Below are positions 53,317-63,870 of a stretch of 64,000 nt of DNA, in pieces (the stretch's first letter is position 1; the number at the start of each line of letters is the position of its first letter). A model generated the notes under the pieces. That model was not told the origin of the DNA. It worked only from the letters and a program-made list of their open reading frames with translations, and ran no database searches. Made by a program: the position numbers and the translations under genes. Source of the DNA: Paulinella micropora (taxonomy: Eukaryota > Cercozoa > Imbricatea > Euglyphida > Paulinellidae); the NCBI GenBank assembly GCA_019918135.1, contig WBZZ01001140.1:139501-203500 (forward strand), given 5' to 3'.

Positions 53317-53475
53317 TTAGCAAAAGATGTTTCTTTCTTCTGCACTCATCTGATAGTCGCACGTGCTGTCCAGCAGGGCCAGGACCATCAACAATGGTCG
53401 GCTGTGGTGGGATGTTTGGTTCGCCAGACGTTTATCCAAGGCAACAGAAGCATTGGTGCTTAAGTCTTTTTGCGG
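53317..53475 (-). CDS. Small 3' exon-like frame, unknown
   Basis: Encodes MTPQKDLSTNASVALDKRLA through LMVLALLDSTCDYQMSAEER. Upstream on this strand a 45-nt pyrimidine tract ends in CTTCTGTGCAG, a textbook splice acceptor. The upstream exon was not found. Confidence 0.4.
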   Translation of the reverse strand, partial: PQKDLSTNASVALDKRLANQTSHHSRPLLMVLALLDSTCDYQMSAEERNIFC

Positions 53476-53489
53476 CGTCATGCCTGCAC

Positions 53490-54075
53490 AGAAGTGCAAC
53501 AAAAATGAGAAAGAGAGAGGGAGAGAAGGATACCACCGACGACAGAAAAGCACACAGGCCCAACAACTCTTGCCATCGACTGTCAATTCCCCCCCCCCCC
53601 CCCAATGAGCAACAAAGTGCCAAACCCCCCAGAACGTCCGCAATGGCAGTTAGGCTTAATGGGGGGGGGCCGTCCCCCCATTTCCCCCCCCCCCCCTCTC
53701 CCTTTCTATCACAAACCGCACAACAAGGCAAGAGAAATGCAAGCACGCCAACAACCAACAACAACAACAAAAAAAACATTTATGAAAAGGTACCAGTGCG
53801 TGGCCAGAAAATGAGAACAGACGGGGGCGGGTGGGGACACACAAAGGTGCAACCGAGATGTGGGGTGGGGGGGGCCGCGGTGCCGATTTGCTTTTTTGTT
53901 CTTGAATGGCGTGTGTGACGGGGGGAGGGGGGGGGGCCGACAGTCGGTGGAAAAGGGAGAAATAGAGAAAAAAAAAAAAAGAGCGCACAAGCCCTATCCC
54001 TATTTCTCTTCTCTGTCTCGATTGTTCTCTACGACAAATCGCGCTGCTGACCTTTCTTCAGACGAAAAAGAATAT
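53490..54075. other. Non-coding, low complexity
   Basis: C and G runs (53,589-53,603, 53,684-53,696, 53,925-53,936), CAA repeats near 53,755-53,775. No supported gene apart from possible introns. Confidence 0.45.
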
Positions 54076-54079
54076 CCAA

Positions 54080-54848
54080 ATGCAGACCAGAAAGAAAAGG
54101 AGACTGGCTCAAACCTTAGTATGGGCCAGCCAATGTCGCGGGCTCGACAACGATCGCGCGGACAATACGGCGGCCGCTGAGCCGGTTGTTGTGAACAAGC
54201 CCGCCGTAGAGCTGTACCAGACCCTGTTGGACACGGTGTCGAAGCTACAGTTGCTGCAGAACGGCCGCTTCGGGGACGGGTTGGCCGATGAATCAACTAC
54301 GTTCCTCCTGGACCGACGACCCTCGGCCGGCGAAATTAACCTCTGCCGGGGTCTGGTCCGAGGCAGTACCTATGTCCAGGGCCCGACAGTTTGCCGGCGG
54401 CGGGGTGCTAAAGGAACAGCTGTATGTCTTTGGTGGCAGGAGCAACCGGAACGAAGCCCTGGCCTGCGCGGAACGGTGCAGCCCCGGGGGCCCTTGGTCC
54501 GCGATCGCGCGCTTGAGGGTCGCGAGGTGGGGTCGCTCGGCGGCCGTGCTGAACAACAGGTTGTACGCCATTGGCGGCCTGAACAATCTAAACCATGCGC
54601 TAGCGGTGGTCGAGCGCTATGACCCGGCCCTGAACGTCTGGGAGGAAGTCGCGCCGCTGCACCACGGGCGCGAGGACTCGGTCGCGGCCGTGCTCAACAA
54701 CGGGTTGTACGTGCTGGGGGGCACCGATTGCAAAGGAAAAGCGCTCGCTTCTGTCGAGCGCTACGACGAGCACCGTAATGTCCGGACTTTTGTCACACAA
54801 TTGCCGGGGAAAATAAGCCGGGCGGCCTGTGCGGTTGCGTTGGACTGA
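54080..54848 (+). pseudogene. Short kelch-repeat protein
   Basis: ATG at 54080 (MQTRKKRRLAQ, a basic start). The kelch part begins near 54,370. Three or four repeats show the double-Gly and Tyr...Trp pattern: LYVFGGRSNRNEALACAERC, LYAIGGLNNLNHALAVVERY with NVWEEVAPL, and LYVLGGTDCKGKALASVERY. Kelch repeats form beta-propeller blades for protein contacts, often as ubiquitin-ligase adaptors. Poxviruses and other large viruses carry similar genes. Four blades are fewer than the usual five to seven. The gene has about one frame interruption. A polyadenylation signal AATAAAA is near 54,951. Confidence 0.75.
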
Positions 54849-54849
54849 T

Positions 54850-55410
54850 GAAGGCAAAAAGTTCCACTACAAGTCCGCGCGCTTACTAGACGGCAATCGA
54901 CTTTTTTTTTCTTTTTTTTCTTCTGTTCTCTAATTTATAAAAAAAAAAACAAATAAAACAGAGCCGGCGATGGCAGCTAGGGGGGGGGGAGGTCTGTTTT
55001 GCCCGACACGGTACTTTGTGCTCTTTATTCTGTTGCAGCTCAAACGAGCGCATTAAGCGTCGTAACGCTGCAACAGAACGAAGATCTCATCTTTGTCCTG
55101 TGCAAACACGAAGTCATGCGTCATTTGCAGAAAACCTTTGGCACAATCGGCTTTGAGTGGGGGGGGGGGGGCCACTCTCTCCAGCCTGCCTCATTTAGTG
55201 AAAACTTTGTGGCAATCTTGTTTGTGCAAGGGCTGTACGAGGCCCCAAAGAGACAGCCTGACAACTGGGGTGTATTTCAATACGCGAGCTGCTTTCTTCG
55301 AAGCCTGGGCTCGGAAAAAAAAGCTTTTATTTAAATCAAAGAATCTTGTTGTTTTTTTTTTGTTGAAACTCTTGGAGAGCGGCGGGCCAGTCACACACAC
55401 GCGCCTGAAC
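54850..55410. other. Intergenic, weak open frames only
   Basis: A plus-strand frame at about 54,999-55,334 (including LVVTLQQ-like and HEVMRHLQKTF) has no ATG at its start and contains a poly-G run. I do not support it as a gene. Confidence 0.4.
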
Positions 55411-55412
55411 AG

Positions 55413-56699
55413 TCAACCGGGTCGTTCTTCTGTCCTGTGGAGGCCCTCCGCGAGGTAGTAGGAGCCTACGACCACTGAGAGCGCGGCGGGCCAGACCAGA
55501 CGGATGTGCGGGTCAATGTACGTGCGGAAAAACCTATGGAAGGGCTGCTGTAAAACGCAGAGCACGCCGTCCAGTGGTTTCTTTTCCTGGGGCAGTAAGG
55601 GCTCTGCCAAGTCAAAGATCTGCGTGAAGTGCTCGGCCCACTCCCCGCGAGCAGCGGCCGTGAGCGGCACCCCGCCGTAGTTGGCGCGCACTACCAGGGA
55701 ACGCACGACGTAAGAGAGCCCTGTTTCCCGCAGCGTGGACGCTAGACAGTCCGGCGGGCCTGTGCAAGCTGTCGCACAGCCTTTTTCTAGCTTGGCCCTG
55801 TCTTCCTCTGACATACGCGCGGTCCCCTCTTTTCCGTTCGCGGCGACAATTCGCAGTTGCAGGGTCACTTCCTGACGCGATGTTTGCTTTTCCACGGACT
55901 CTACTTGTGCCAGCAGGAACCGATCGTCGCACCACAGCCACAGCGGATCCAAGCGCCCGACTCCCAGCACAAACATGGCTAACGAACAATCGGAGCTTAG
56001 CTCCTCGTGCCTGCGCCTGACCTCTTGGACAGCCAGGTCTGCGAAGAGTGGCTCGAGCGATTTTTGGACGGCGTCTCCATTTCTCCACAGCACCTCCAAG
56101 AAATGGCCAAAGTCGCGCAGACCCATACATGGGATGGAGGAAAAGTTGCAGGGTGCGTGCTGATAAGCGCTCAGAGTCCGCCCCAAGATATTGTTTCTGA
56201 AACGATATTTGCACTTCCAGGCCCGACCGTGCTCCTTGGGCCCCGTGCACCGCGAACTGATCCTCGACACGTTGAGCCCCAATACAAACATAAACAATGC
56301 AGCCATCTTGATCGTAGTCGTAGGCTCCCAGACGCGCATATCCAACCGCGCGCGGTCTGATCCAACTGCAAGCATAGCCCCTCGCACTGCCTCCACGTTG
56401 TAGGCTGCCTGCGCCTTAATGGCCGCGGTCATAGCAGCCTTGTTCAGGGAGACCAGCTTGCCCGAGATGAAATTAGGCGGAGGAGCCTTGGGCCATCTAC
56501 TCTTGGAACAGACCCTGCTTTTTTTCTCGGGGCGAGAGGTTGCGGAGGCCGAGGGCGTTTTTGCTTGCTCTTTCATCATGCTCGAGACCTTTTCCCTGAA
56601 ACCTCTAGACAGGTGTCCGGACCCAAAGACAAACAAGGGCCCGGGATCTTCATTTTTTTCAGACTCGTAGCAAGAAGCAACTTCCCAAGAGCTGGTCAT
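55413..56699 (-). CDS. Unknown 428-residue protein with a C-terminal hydrophobic segment
   Basis: Start chosen at 56699 (MTSSWEVASCYESEKNEDPG), because the frame upstream is low-complexity. The N-terminal third is basic and Ser-rich (ATSRPEKKSRVCSKSRWPKA). The middle is globular with hydrophobic strands (MAALFMFVLGLNVSRI, SLAMFVLGVGRLDPLWLWCD). Near the end, LVWPAALSVVVGSYYLAEGL may be a membrane anchor. No family was recognised. A hairpin cluster lies just upstream of its start. A virion membrane or capsid-associated role is possible but not shown. Confidence 0.6.
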   Translation of the reverse strand: MTSSWEVASCYESEKNEDPGPLFVFGSGHLSRGFREKVSSMMKEQAKTPSASATSRPEKKSRVCSKSRWPKAPPPNFISGKLVSLNKAAMTAAIKAQAAYNVEAVRGAMLAVGSDRARLDMRVWEPTTTIKMAALFMFVLGLNVSRISSRCTGPKEHGRAWKCKYRFRNNILGRTLSAYQHAPCNFSSIPCMGLRDFGHFLEVLWRNGDAVQKSLEPLFADLAVQEVRRRHEELSSDCSLAMFVLGVGRLDPLWLWCDDRFLLAQVESVEKQTSRQEVTLQLRIVAANGKEGTARMSEEDRAKLEKGCATACTGPPDCLASTLRETGLSYVVRSLVVRANYGGVPLTAAARGEWAEHFTQIFDLAEPLLPQEKKPLDGVLCVLQQPFHRFFRTYIDPHIRLVWPAALSVVVGSYYLAEGLHRTEERPG

Positions 56700-56810
56700 G
56701 TCTGTCCACCGGGGGGCTGCTTTTTTTTTGTTGGTCTTCGTGGATGCAAGAAAGTTTTGGAGTCTTGTCGGCGCAAGGCAAAGAAAGGGGACTTGGAAAG
56801 GGCCGAGGGC

Positions 56811-57115
56811 GCAAATTGCGGCACGCAAGTTTTTTTTTTGGGGGGGGAGAGGGGGAACGAAATGCCCAAGAAAATTTTTTAGGAAAGACGGGCGGGCGGG
56901 GGGAAAATATTCCAAAAAGAAAAATTTTTTCCCCGCCCGCCCTCGTTTCCCCCGAAAAATTTCTTGGGCTACACAGTTATTGCCGAAATGTCCTTGGCTA
57001 ATTTTTTTTCCATTGGTTTTCCGGTGAATTTCGCGACAAACGTAAAGAATGCCGCAATTTGTGGACACTTGTGTGTTTTTGCCGCAAATTGCGGCACGCA
57101 AGTTTTTTTTTGGGG
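56811..57115. repeat. Hairpin cluster with flanking direct repeats
   Basis: GCAAATTGCGGCACGCAAGT plus a T run occurs at about 56,811 and again at about 57,084. Between them a long imperfect inverted repeat (arms about 56,864-56,908 and 56,924-56,969) pairs GCCCAAGAAAATTTTT with AAAAATTTCTTGGGC, and GGGCGGGCGGGG with CCCCGCCCGCCC. An inverted copy of the repeat core (TGCCGCAATTTG) lies near 57,048. No gene is supported here. Confidence 0.7.
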
Positions 57116-57248
57116 TGGGGAGGAGGAAGGAGTTTCTCTCCTTTTTCGCGCCGTCGGCTTCCCTCAACATCCCTTGCAATAACAAAGACAAAAATACGGC
57201 TTTTTTTAATGAAACAAATGTTTCAGCAGCAGCTGGGGGCCTGTCCCG

Positions 57249-60200
57249 TTAAAGCTTGCGTCTCTTGTTGCCTTGCACCGAAGCCCAGCCCGCCGCTACT
57301 GTAGCGGGCTCGGGACGGTCCAGGGGTCCTCCCCTTTCTTTTTCCTGCGCCCCTTCGTCAGACGTCGCGGGTTGCTCCCCACTCTCCCCCGGCAGTGCAA
57401 CAGTAGCAGGGCTGGGGCCCCTTGCTTCTGCCTCGCCGGGCCAGGCCCGGCAGAAATCCGGGTCCGCCAGCTCGTTGATGAAGCAGAATACGTTTAGAAC
57501 GTTTTTTGCTTTATTATCTCCAGAAGGCTTGTCGTTTTCGGCTTCTCCGCTATCTGCAGCTGGCTTGTCGTTTTTGGCTTCTTCACTATCTGCGGCTGGC
57601 TTCTGCTTCCGCTTTTGCTTTTGCTTCTGGCGTCCGCGCCCGCGGGGTTTACTCCGCAGCGAGTGCCCCGCCTCGAACAGACCTACTTTCCAGTATCCGT
57701 GATGTTTCCCACTTTCCTTGCAGACTTCGCGCAGGGGTCTTCCTGCTGGGCCTGTGACTAGCCCAAAAGAGCAGTGCAAGGCCTGCCCAAAAAGTCCCTC
57801 AAGAGGTTTTGGCACTCCTTGCCCCCAAGCCCGGCCCTCACGGGGGACGAGGGGGGAACGCCGGCACGCTGCGACTCCGGCGGAACATTCCGCGCCAAAC
57901 GGTTCAGGCGCGCCGGCAGCAGGTGGAAGCCTTGTTGCGAGAAAAGCGCGTGACCGTTCCTGAGCAGCAGCTCGATCTCCACTTGGTTTTCCCAGACCTT
58001 GCCTAGGTATATCGGTTCCCCCAAAAGGAGGCGGTCGACTGGTCGTTGGGCAGGGCCTTGGTCGCCGGGGGGCAGCTGCGACTCTGCCAGCACTAGCTTG
58101 GCCAGCGTCTCTAGGAAGATGACGCGGTCTCCGTGCGACTGCGCCCTTTCCTGTGTCAGCGGGCGAGCATATTCGTGCTGCACCCAGTCACTCGTCGCCC
58201 ATTCTTCCTGCAGGGCGGGGTCTTTCCCGCTGAATCGGCACCAAGTAGCAAGCAATTCGAGAAGGGGGCTCGTGGACTTGATTTTCCGCGCCGTGGCGTA
58301 ATTTAGACTTTCCCTTGAGCCTGGGTGCTGCAGAAGCAGCGCCAAGTACTCCTGTCGTGTCAAATCGTTGCGCTTAGTGTCGGTTGCCACGGTGAGTGCT
58401 CCGGTGCCCGTAACTGGGACATCTTTAAAATCTTGGTCCTGTTCCTCTTTACCTTTATCCTCCTCCTTCTTTTCTTCTTTCTCCGGGCATGTTGGCAAGG
58501 GCTCAGGACCGATCGCGCGCTGCACAAGCTCGATTTCCGCGCTCAGCTGGGCGTCGGTCATGCACGTGGCTTCCTGCTCCAACAACGCGACGGCCAAGCC
58601 CGCCACCCGTCGTTCCTTCGCCAGGCGTGCCTCCTCGTTGGCCACTTCCTTCTCGTGTGCCGCGGGTGTCAGGGCCCCCTCGTATTGGTGCCACTCCTCC
58701 TTGGGCTGCAGTGGTTGGTTGCTATAGTCGACACCGAGCACCTCATCGCAGCCCATTCGCCACATGTAATATCGCAGGAAATCTTTGCCCCGGTACAACG
58801 ACAGGTTCTTTTCGAGCTCTGCAAACACACACAGCCGGAAGTACCAGTCCCGCACAAACGAACGCTGCCCGTCGAGAGTCAAGTGCAGTTTGAACTTGAG
58901 GAAATGTCGAAGCCCTGCCTGCAACAGGCGCTCAGGCCTTTCGCGCTGCGCGAGATGCATAAACGTGTTCTCCACGTCCTTTTGCGTCAACGGGGCGTTC
59001 GTGGGCACGAAGTGCGACTTGATATACACATGGAACTCGCTCACGTTCCGGACGCGGCAGCTCATCTGCGCAAAGTCACGCATGAGCACCAGGTTGTTGT
59101 CGCAGAAAATGAAAATAGAAAGAAGTGAGGGGCTACGCCAGGGGGCTCACTAAAGTCCACGCCGAACAGCAGCGTCGACGTCCAGCACACGAAGCTGAGC
59201 CTGGACCACGTGTCGAACAGGTCACTACTGAAGTTAGCCATGTAGCCTTCGCCCAAAGCCGCTTCCTGCACCGCCCCCTTCTTGTAGCCAAAGTAACAAC
59301 GCATTTTTAGGTTGGCAAACATCGCACTAATCTCCCGCGCCAGCTCCTTGGCCTGGGCGGCCTGGGCACGATCTCCAGCCGCGACCGCGCAGGGGCGTCC
59401 CCGAAGAAGCTCGAGCTTGATTTTTTGCAGCAGGCTCTGCCGAGAAGGGTGTTCGTAGTACCTGCGGTTGCTTTGCTTACGGAAGCTGTTGCAGCGCAAA
59501 CTCGTGCGGGCGCGGCACAGCGCCCGCTGCGCGGGCGTGCTATCGAAGGCTGGGCCATATTTCATGGCCAGCAGCACCTCTACCGTGCGGACCGACAGAA
59601 ATGCGTCCAGCGCAAAAATCACGTCCGCAGAGGCCACGAGCATCTCGAACGTCTCCAAATTAGCGCTTTCTTTAGGCGCGTTCAGGCCCTGTGCAGCTTG
59701 GTGCAACAGGCTCTCCACCTCGTCCAGCAAGACGATTTGATAGTGCACTTTCCCCTTCGGGTGCACGCGCCGTTCCCGGTCTGCAATATTCCAGATCGAT
59801 TCATAGGTCCAGATGCAGCGGTTGCTCCTCGGTCCCCGGCTTGGGCTTTAGCACAAACCCGAATTCCCGAAACCTGTTGGCTAGGGCTTGGCAGTATGTC
59901 AAGCGGCTTGCGATGGCGCCGATTCGGATCTCCACCCCGGGGCCCTGCCGTTGCTGCGTCTCACGCAACCAATCCCGCAACGCCTCTATCATCTGGTCCG
60001 TCCAGCCTTCCGGCTGTGTTTCGTGAAGCAGAGCACTGAGCGCCTTTTGCAGCTGATACGTCTTGCCCGCCCCACAAGGCTCGAGAAACAGCAGCAGGTC
60101 GTGGACCTTGGTAATGCCGAACGGCGCGGCCCACTCAGTGTAACGTCCTCTCTCGTTATACACTCGTTCGCCACGTGTTGAGACCCCGGCTCGTGCAGCG

Positions 60201-61020
60201 CGTTCCACACATCAATACTACCGTATGCGTCGCGCATCGAACCATGCCGGTTGACCCGCTGATCCAGCCGTCTCCGAGTCGCACAGGCGTGGCAGCTCCA
60301 CCAAAAGTCCCCTTTCTTGATCTCTACTTTGCACTGCGAGTCGCAGTTGCAGTCGCAAAGACCCTTGGTCGTCCAAACGGGTTCGGCGCGCGTAGCGCTG
60401 ATACCCTTAACCACCGCTAGAGACCCGCGACTCTGAGCGCTCGGAAGCACTTCATACAGCCGCCGAGTCCTAAGGTTTGTCACGATCCGCCACAGCAGCA
60501 GTTTGTCTCCCTCTCGCTGCTTCTCCTCCCCAGGCGCCGCCGGCTTTTTTTTGCTTCCCTGCTTCTCCTTCCGTGGCAGAAGCTTGCCCACCATGCGTTC
60601 GGGAGGCTCATCCTCGCCCCTCCGCTTAGCATCGCAGATCGAACAACTGCCTCGCATGACGATTTCTTCTCCATCATCGTCAATGGAAACCTCAATATCA
60701 GCCTCCTGTGCGTGGCGAGTGATCACCTGTGCCCTGTACGAGTAAATGCACTGAGAGCCCGCGCGGAGGACCCCCTTGAATCGTTTGACGGGAGGGGTTT
60801 CTAAGTTATCAGGGTCCGATAGCTGCACTGTGCTCTCTACTACGGCCGACACTAGCTGGGCTAGCTGGCAGTTCAAAGCTCCAATCACAGCGGTGATCCT
60901 CCTGCACAGGGGCTGTACCCAGTCACTCCAATTGGGAGTCACCAATGTGCCCTGTTCGGCCAGGGCCTCTTCCTCCTTGTCGCACACGCACAAAAATCGT
61001 CGAGCATGGGCGTGCCGCAT
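57249..61020 (-). pseudogene. UL9-like origin-binding helicase
   Basis: A superfamily 2 helicase related to herpesvirus origin-binding proteins. Read right to left: an N-terminal region with Cys pairs that may bind zinc (CSICDAKRRG, CDCNCDSQC, CHAC); Walker A FLEPCGAGKTYQLQ at about 60,045-60,085; Walker B VLLDEVESLLHQ at about 59,690-59,735; then SADVIFALDAFLSVRTVEVL; a long C-terminal region; and a basic end (NKRRKL) like a nuclear-localisation signal. It would bind origins and unwind DNA in the nucleus. The reading frame changes about four times, so it is broken or holds introns. The primase lies next to it on the same strand. Confidence 0.72.
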
Positions 61021-61024
61021 AGCA

Positions 61025-61365
61025 TAACGAGTTCATCCACTCCAAACCCCCGGCCCCCAAGAAAGGGGGGGGGGGGTCTATCGTGCATGACAAAGGATGG
61101 TAGGAAACGAGAGTGGGGAGTCGCGGTGGCGGCGGGGCCGGCCATCTATCTTGCGCTAAAAATCCTTGCTTTCCGCTAATAATACATACACACTCCCCAC
61201 TGTATCCTCTGGCGGCGGGGCCGGGCGGGTGAAGCCCCCCCCTCACCCCCTTAGCGGTTGTGGCATGCCCCCCAGTTATACTCCCCCCCCACACACAACC
61301 CAAACTGTAATGTATCTGTCTTAATTCAGGAAAGGGAGGATGACCTCGAGGGGGACGGTTTCGCT
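61025..61365. other. Region between helicase and primase
   Basis: No gene was seen. C and G runs occur. The primase frame reaches a GAG|GTAAGC donor-like site near 61,485-61,495, so part of this region may be intron or leader. Confidence 0.4.
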
Positions 61366-61366
61366 G

Positions 61367-63268
61367 TCACTGCGCTTGCCTTTCTCGGCGGGACCTGGGG
61401 CCGCTACTCAGCACGCAAACATGATATCGCAATGAGAAACAGGCTTTCCGATACAGACGATTAAAAAACAAATGTTCTTTCTGGTGCTTACCTCGATTTT
61501 GCAAGTACGTTTCCACCAATTCTTCTTGTGCATCTTTATCTTCTGTATCGGAAGGCGAATTGTCGCCTTCGTCGCTCTTTCTCTCTTCCGACTGTTTTTG
61601 CTCTGAGACGTGCTCGGAAATGTCGTCAGAGGAAACAAGAACGGTGGTTGCTTCGTCGGGGCCGGGGTCGGGCCGGAGCACGACTTGCGTGCGCTTTCGG
61701 AGACAGAGCTTGTTTCTGGAACACAAGGGGAGCATGATGCAAATATAGCCGGTCGAGCAGCTGGTACATTCCCCGTTGAAGCAACGAATGGTTAGCACGT
61801 GCTGCCCCAGCGTGACGAGGAGGCGGTTGCGGCCGTGCGCTTGTGGCTGGTTGGCCCGAGCGCTCTTGAAGGGGCACCGCGCGGTGCCCGGCGCCGTGTA
61901 GCCCCGGATGTAGCCGGCGGGCTGCCAGGCGACGGCCTGGAACTTACATTCGTCCCCTAGGTAGGGGGCCGAGTGCGCGGCCAGGAGCCGGACCAGCTGC
62001 TCTTGATCTGCCCGGCCGCCAAACGTCACTGTGACAACGCTGGGCGGCTGCGCGAGGGCGACCTTGGTGGGGAGGGCTTGCCCCCAAGCCAAGCGCGCAA
62101 TGTCGGAGGGAGCCGCAGCAGAGCCATCGGACGGAAGTGTCGCCCGAGGGCGACTGCGACTGGCCGCAACCCGAGGGCAACGCTGAACGGCAGCGGGATG
62201 CGCCTGCCGCTTGAAACGCGCGGGCGCGTCCTGCTCTTGCCACGCCGGGGCGTTCGGGGCGCCGTCGCAGTCGCCCACGCTGGCGGAAGCAGTAAACTCG
62301 TCCAGCTGGGCCTCGCTGAGGCTAATGGCCGGGGTAAAGGCAAAATGTCGGACCAGACAAGCAGGACCCCCCGCTCCATTGCCCACCCCGTCGCAGGTGC
62401 AGGGGGCAGCAGCACCTGCGGGGTGAGGCGGCACCGCGCCCCCCGGTAGCGCAAAGATGCCGAGGGGGAGGAGGGGTCGGCGAGCGGGGACGGGCGTGTG
62501 GCAGTTTTGGTTGAAGGGGCAGCGACCGTCCGAGGATGGGCCGCAGTCGAAGCAGCCCTCGCATGGGCGCCGTTCTGCTTTGTCGCAGTACACGTAGCGA
62601 CAGCCCGCCTTTTGTTTGTAGATGGAGAGGTCGACGACGGACTCGAGGGGCAGGTCAGGGTATTTCGGGAAGTGTAGCGGGAAGGCACGGGCGGCGGCCT
62701 GGACCAAGAGGCCGGCGTCGGCCCAGTGGAGTGCCAGCCCGCTGAAGACTAGGTGGAAGGACAGCTTGACAAAATGGACGAGTTTGCGCGAGCGCGTGCC
62801 GTCCTCGAAAAGTTGGAACTTGCACGCCGGGCCGTGCGACTGCAGGACGTGGCACTGTGCCCCCGCGCACAGTGCGTCAGTGCCGCTCGCTCTCGCGCGC
62901 GCAATCGCTAGAGAAGCCAGCACGGCCAGGAAGGCGCGCATGAAATGGCCGAACCGGGCGGGCGAGAGCTGGGGGTTCTGCTTGGAGTCGAGATCCACGA
63001 CGAGCTTACAGAACGGCATGTGCAAGACTTCGACGAGAGAGGGGCCGGGGCAAGCCAGACAAACGAGGACGCGCAGCAAGGTGTTGAGCCTAGCGCGCTC
63101 GGAGGGCAAGATGTGGAGGCGGCCGCCGGACATGAGAGTGAAATTGGGCTCGAAGCGGTCTCGAAAGGCGCGGGCCGACGCCCGCGTCAGGAGGGCCTGG
63201 AGTTCTGTTTGCAACAGGCCAATCCTAGACGAGTGGGCAACGTCAGAGGACGGCGCGGCAGCAGCCAT
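61367..63268 (-). CDS. UL52/PrimPol-like DNA primase
   Basis: ATG at 63268, 633 codons as read. The three archaeo-eukaryotic primase motifs are present: KLVVDLD (D92, D94), KLSFHLVF (S170, H172) and SVVDLSIYKQKAGCRYVY (D213). A Cys cluster (CEGCFDCG) follows. Near residues 470-510, CPFKS...AHGRNRLLVTLGQHVLTIRCFNGEC matches the UL52-type zinc motif. The C-terminal part is acidic and Ser-rich (SDTEDKDAQEELVE). It would make RNA primers at the viral fork with the adjacent helicase. The last 25 or so residues may be intronic, because a GAG|GTAAGC donor-like site precedes them. Confidence 0.8.
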   Translation of the reverse strand: MAAAAPSSDVAHSSRIGLLQTELQALLTRASARAFRDRFEPNFTLMSGGRLHILPSERARLNTLLRVLVCLACPGPSLVEVLHMPFCKLVVDLDSKQNPQLSPARFGHFMRAFLAVLASLAIARARASGTDALCAGAQCHVLQSHGPACKFQLFEDGTRSRKLVHFVKLSFHLVFSGLALHWADAGLLVQAAARAFPLHFPKYPDLPLESVVDLSIYKQKAGCRYVYCDKAERRPCEGCFDCGPSSDGRCPFNQNCHTPVPARRPLLPLGIFALPGGAVPPHPAGAAAPCTCDGVGNGAGGPACLVRHFAFTPAISLSEAQLDEFTASASVGDCDGAPNAPAWQEQDAPARFKRQAHPAAVQRCPRVAASRSRPRATLPSDGSAAAPSDIARLAWGQALPTKVALAQPPSVVTVTFGGRADQEQLVRLLAAHSAPYLGDECKFQAVAWQPAGYIRGYTAPGTARCPFKSARANQPQAHGRNRLLVTLGQHVLTIRCFNGECTSCSTGYICIMLPLCSRNKLCLRKRTQVVLRPDPGPDEATTVLVSSDDISEHVSEQKQSEERKSDEGDNSPSDTEDKDAQEELVETYLQNRGKHQKEHLFFNRLYRKACFSLRYHVCVLSSGPRSRRERQAQ

Positions 63269-63269
63269 G

Positions 63270-63761
63270 GCCCACTTGCCGGCCGGGGGGGGCCTTGGGC
63301 TTTTGGGCCTGTTTTCTTTTTTTTGAAGCAGCCTTCTTTTTTAAAGAGAAGAAAAGAAAAAGGAAAAGAGAAAGAAAAAAAGTAGGGGGGGAGGAAAAAG
63401 AAAAAAAAGGGAGCGGGGGGGGGGGGAAGGAAAAAGAAAAAAAAGGGAGCGGGGGGCGGGGAGAAAAAGAGAAAAAAAAGGGAGAGGGGGGGGGGGCAAA
63501 GAGGCGCACCCCCTCCCCACACCACCTCCCCTCGCCTTCGAAGGGAGGGAATAAAGCCTTTGCTTTTTTGGTGGGAACACAATTGTGGCGCCAAGTCCCG
63601 CGGGTTTGGCTACCCCTTCTTCCCCCCCCCCCCCGCGCGCGCGGCCCCGCGCCAGCGCACGTCTGGATTCTTTCTTTTTTTTTGTGTGTGTAGCGCACGT
63701 TCTGAATTCTTGCTTTTGTTGTGTGTAAAAGTTCTAGAGCGCCGTCCGTGCCCGTTCCCAA

Positions 63762-63799
<38 letters not shown>

Positions 63800-63870
63800 T
63801 CTGCTTCACGATCCGGCTAGGCCCTGGGGGGCGGGAAAAAAGAGCACTTCAGGTTCTAGCCGGACATTCG
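63270..63870. promoter_or_regulatory. Divergent intergenic region, purine-rich plus strand
   Basis: Between the primase (minus) and the RING-type gene (plus). GGGGG and AAAAA blocks alternate over 63,340-63,500. A C run lies at 63,623-63,633 and (CT)n at 63,763-63,793. Should contain both promoters. Confidence 0.5.

Noticed and set aside
54999-55334. 111-residue plus-strand frame
   Set aside because: No ATG at the start, a poly-G run inside, and no family features.
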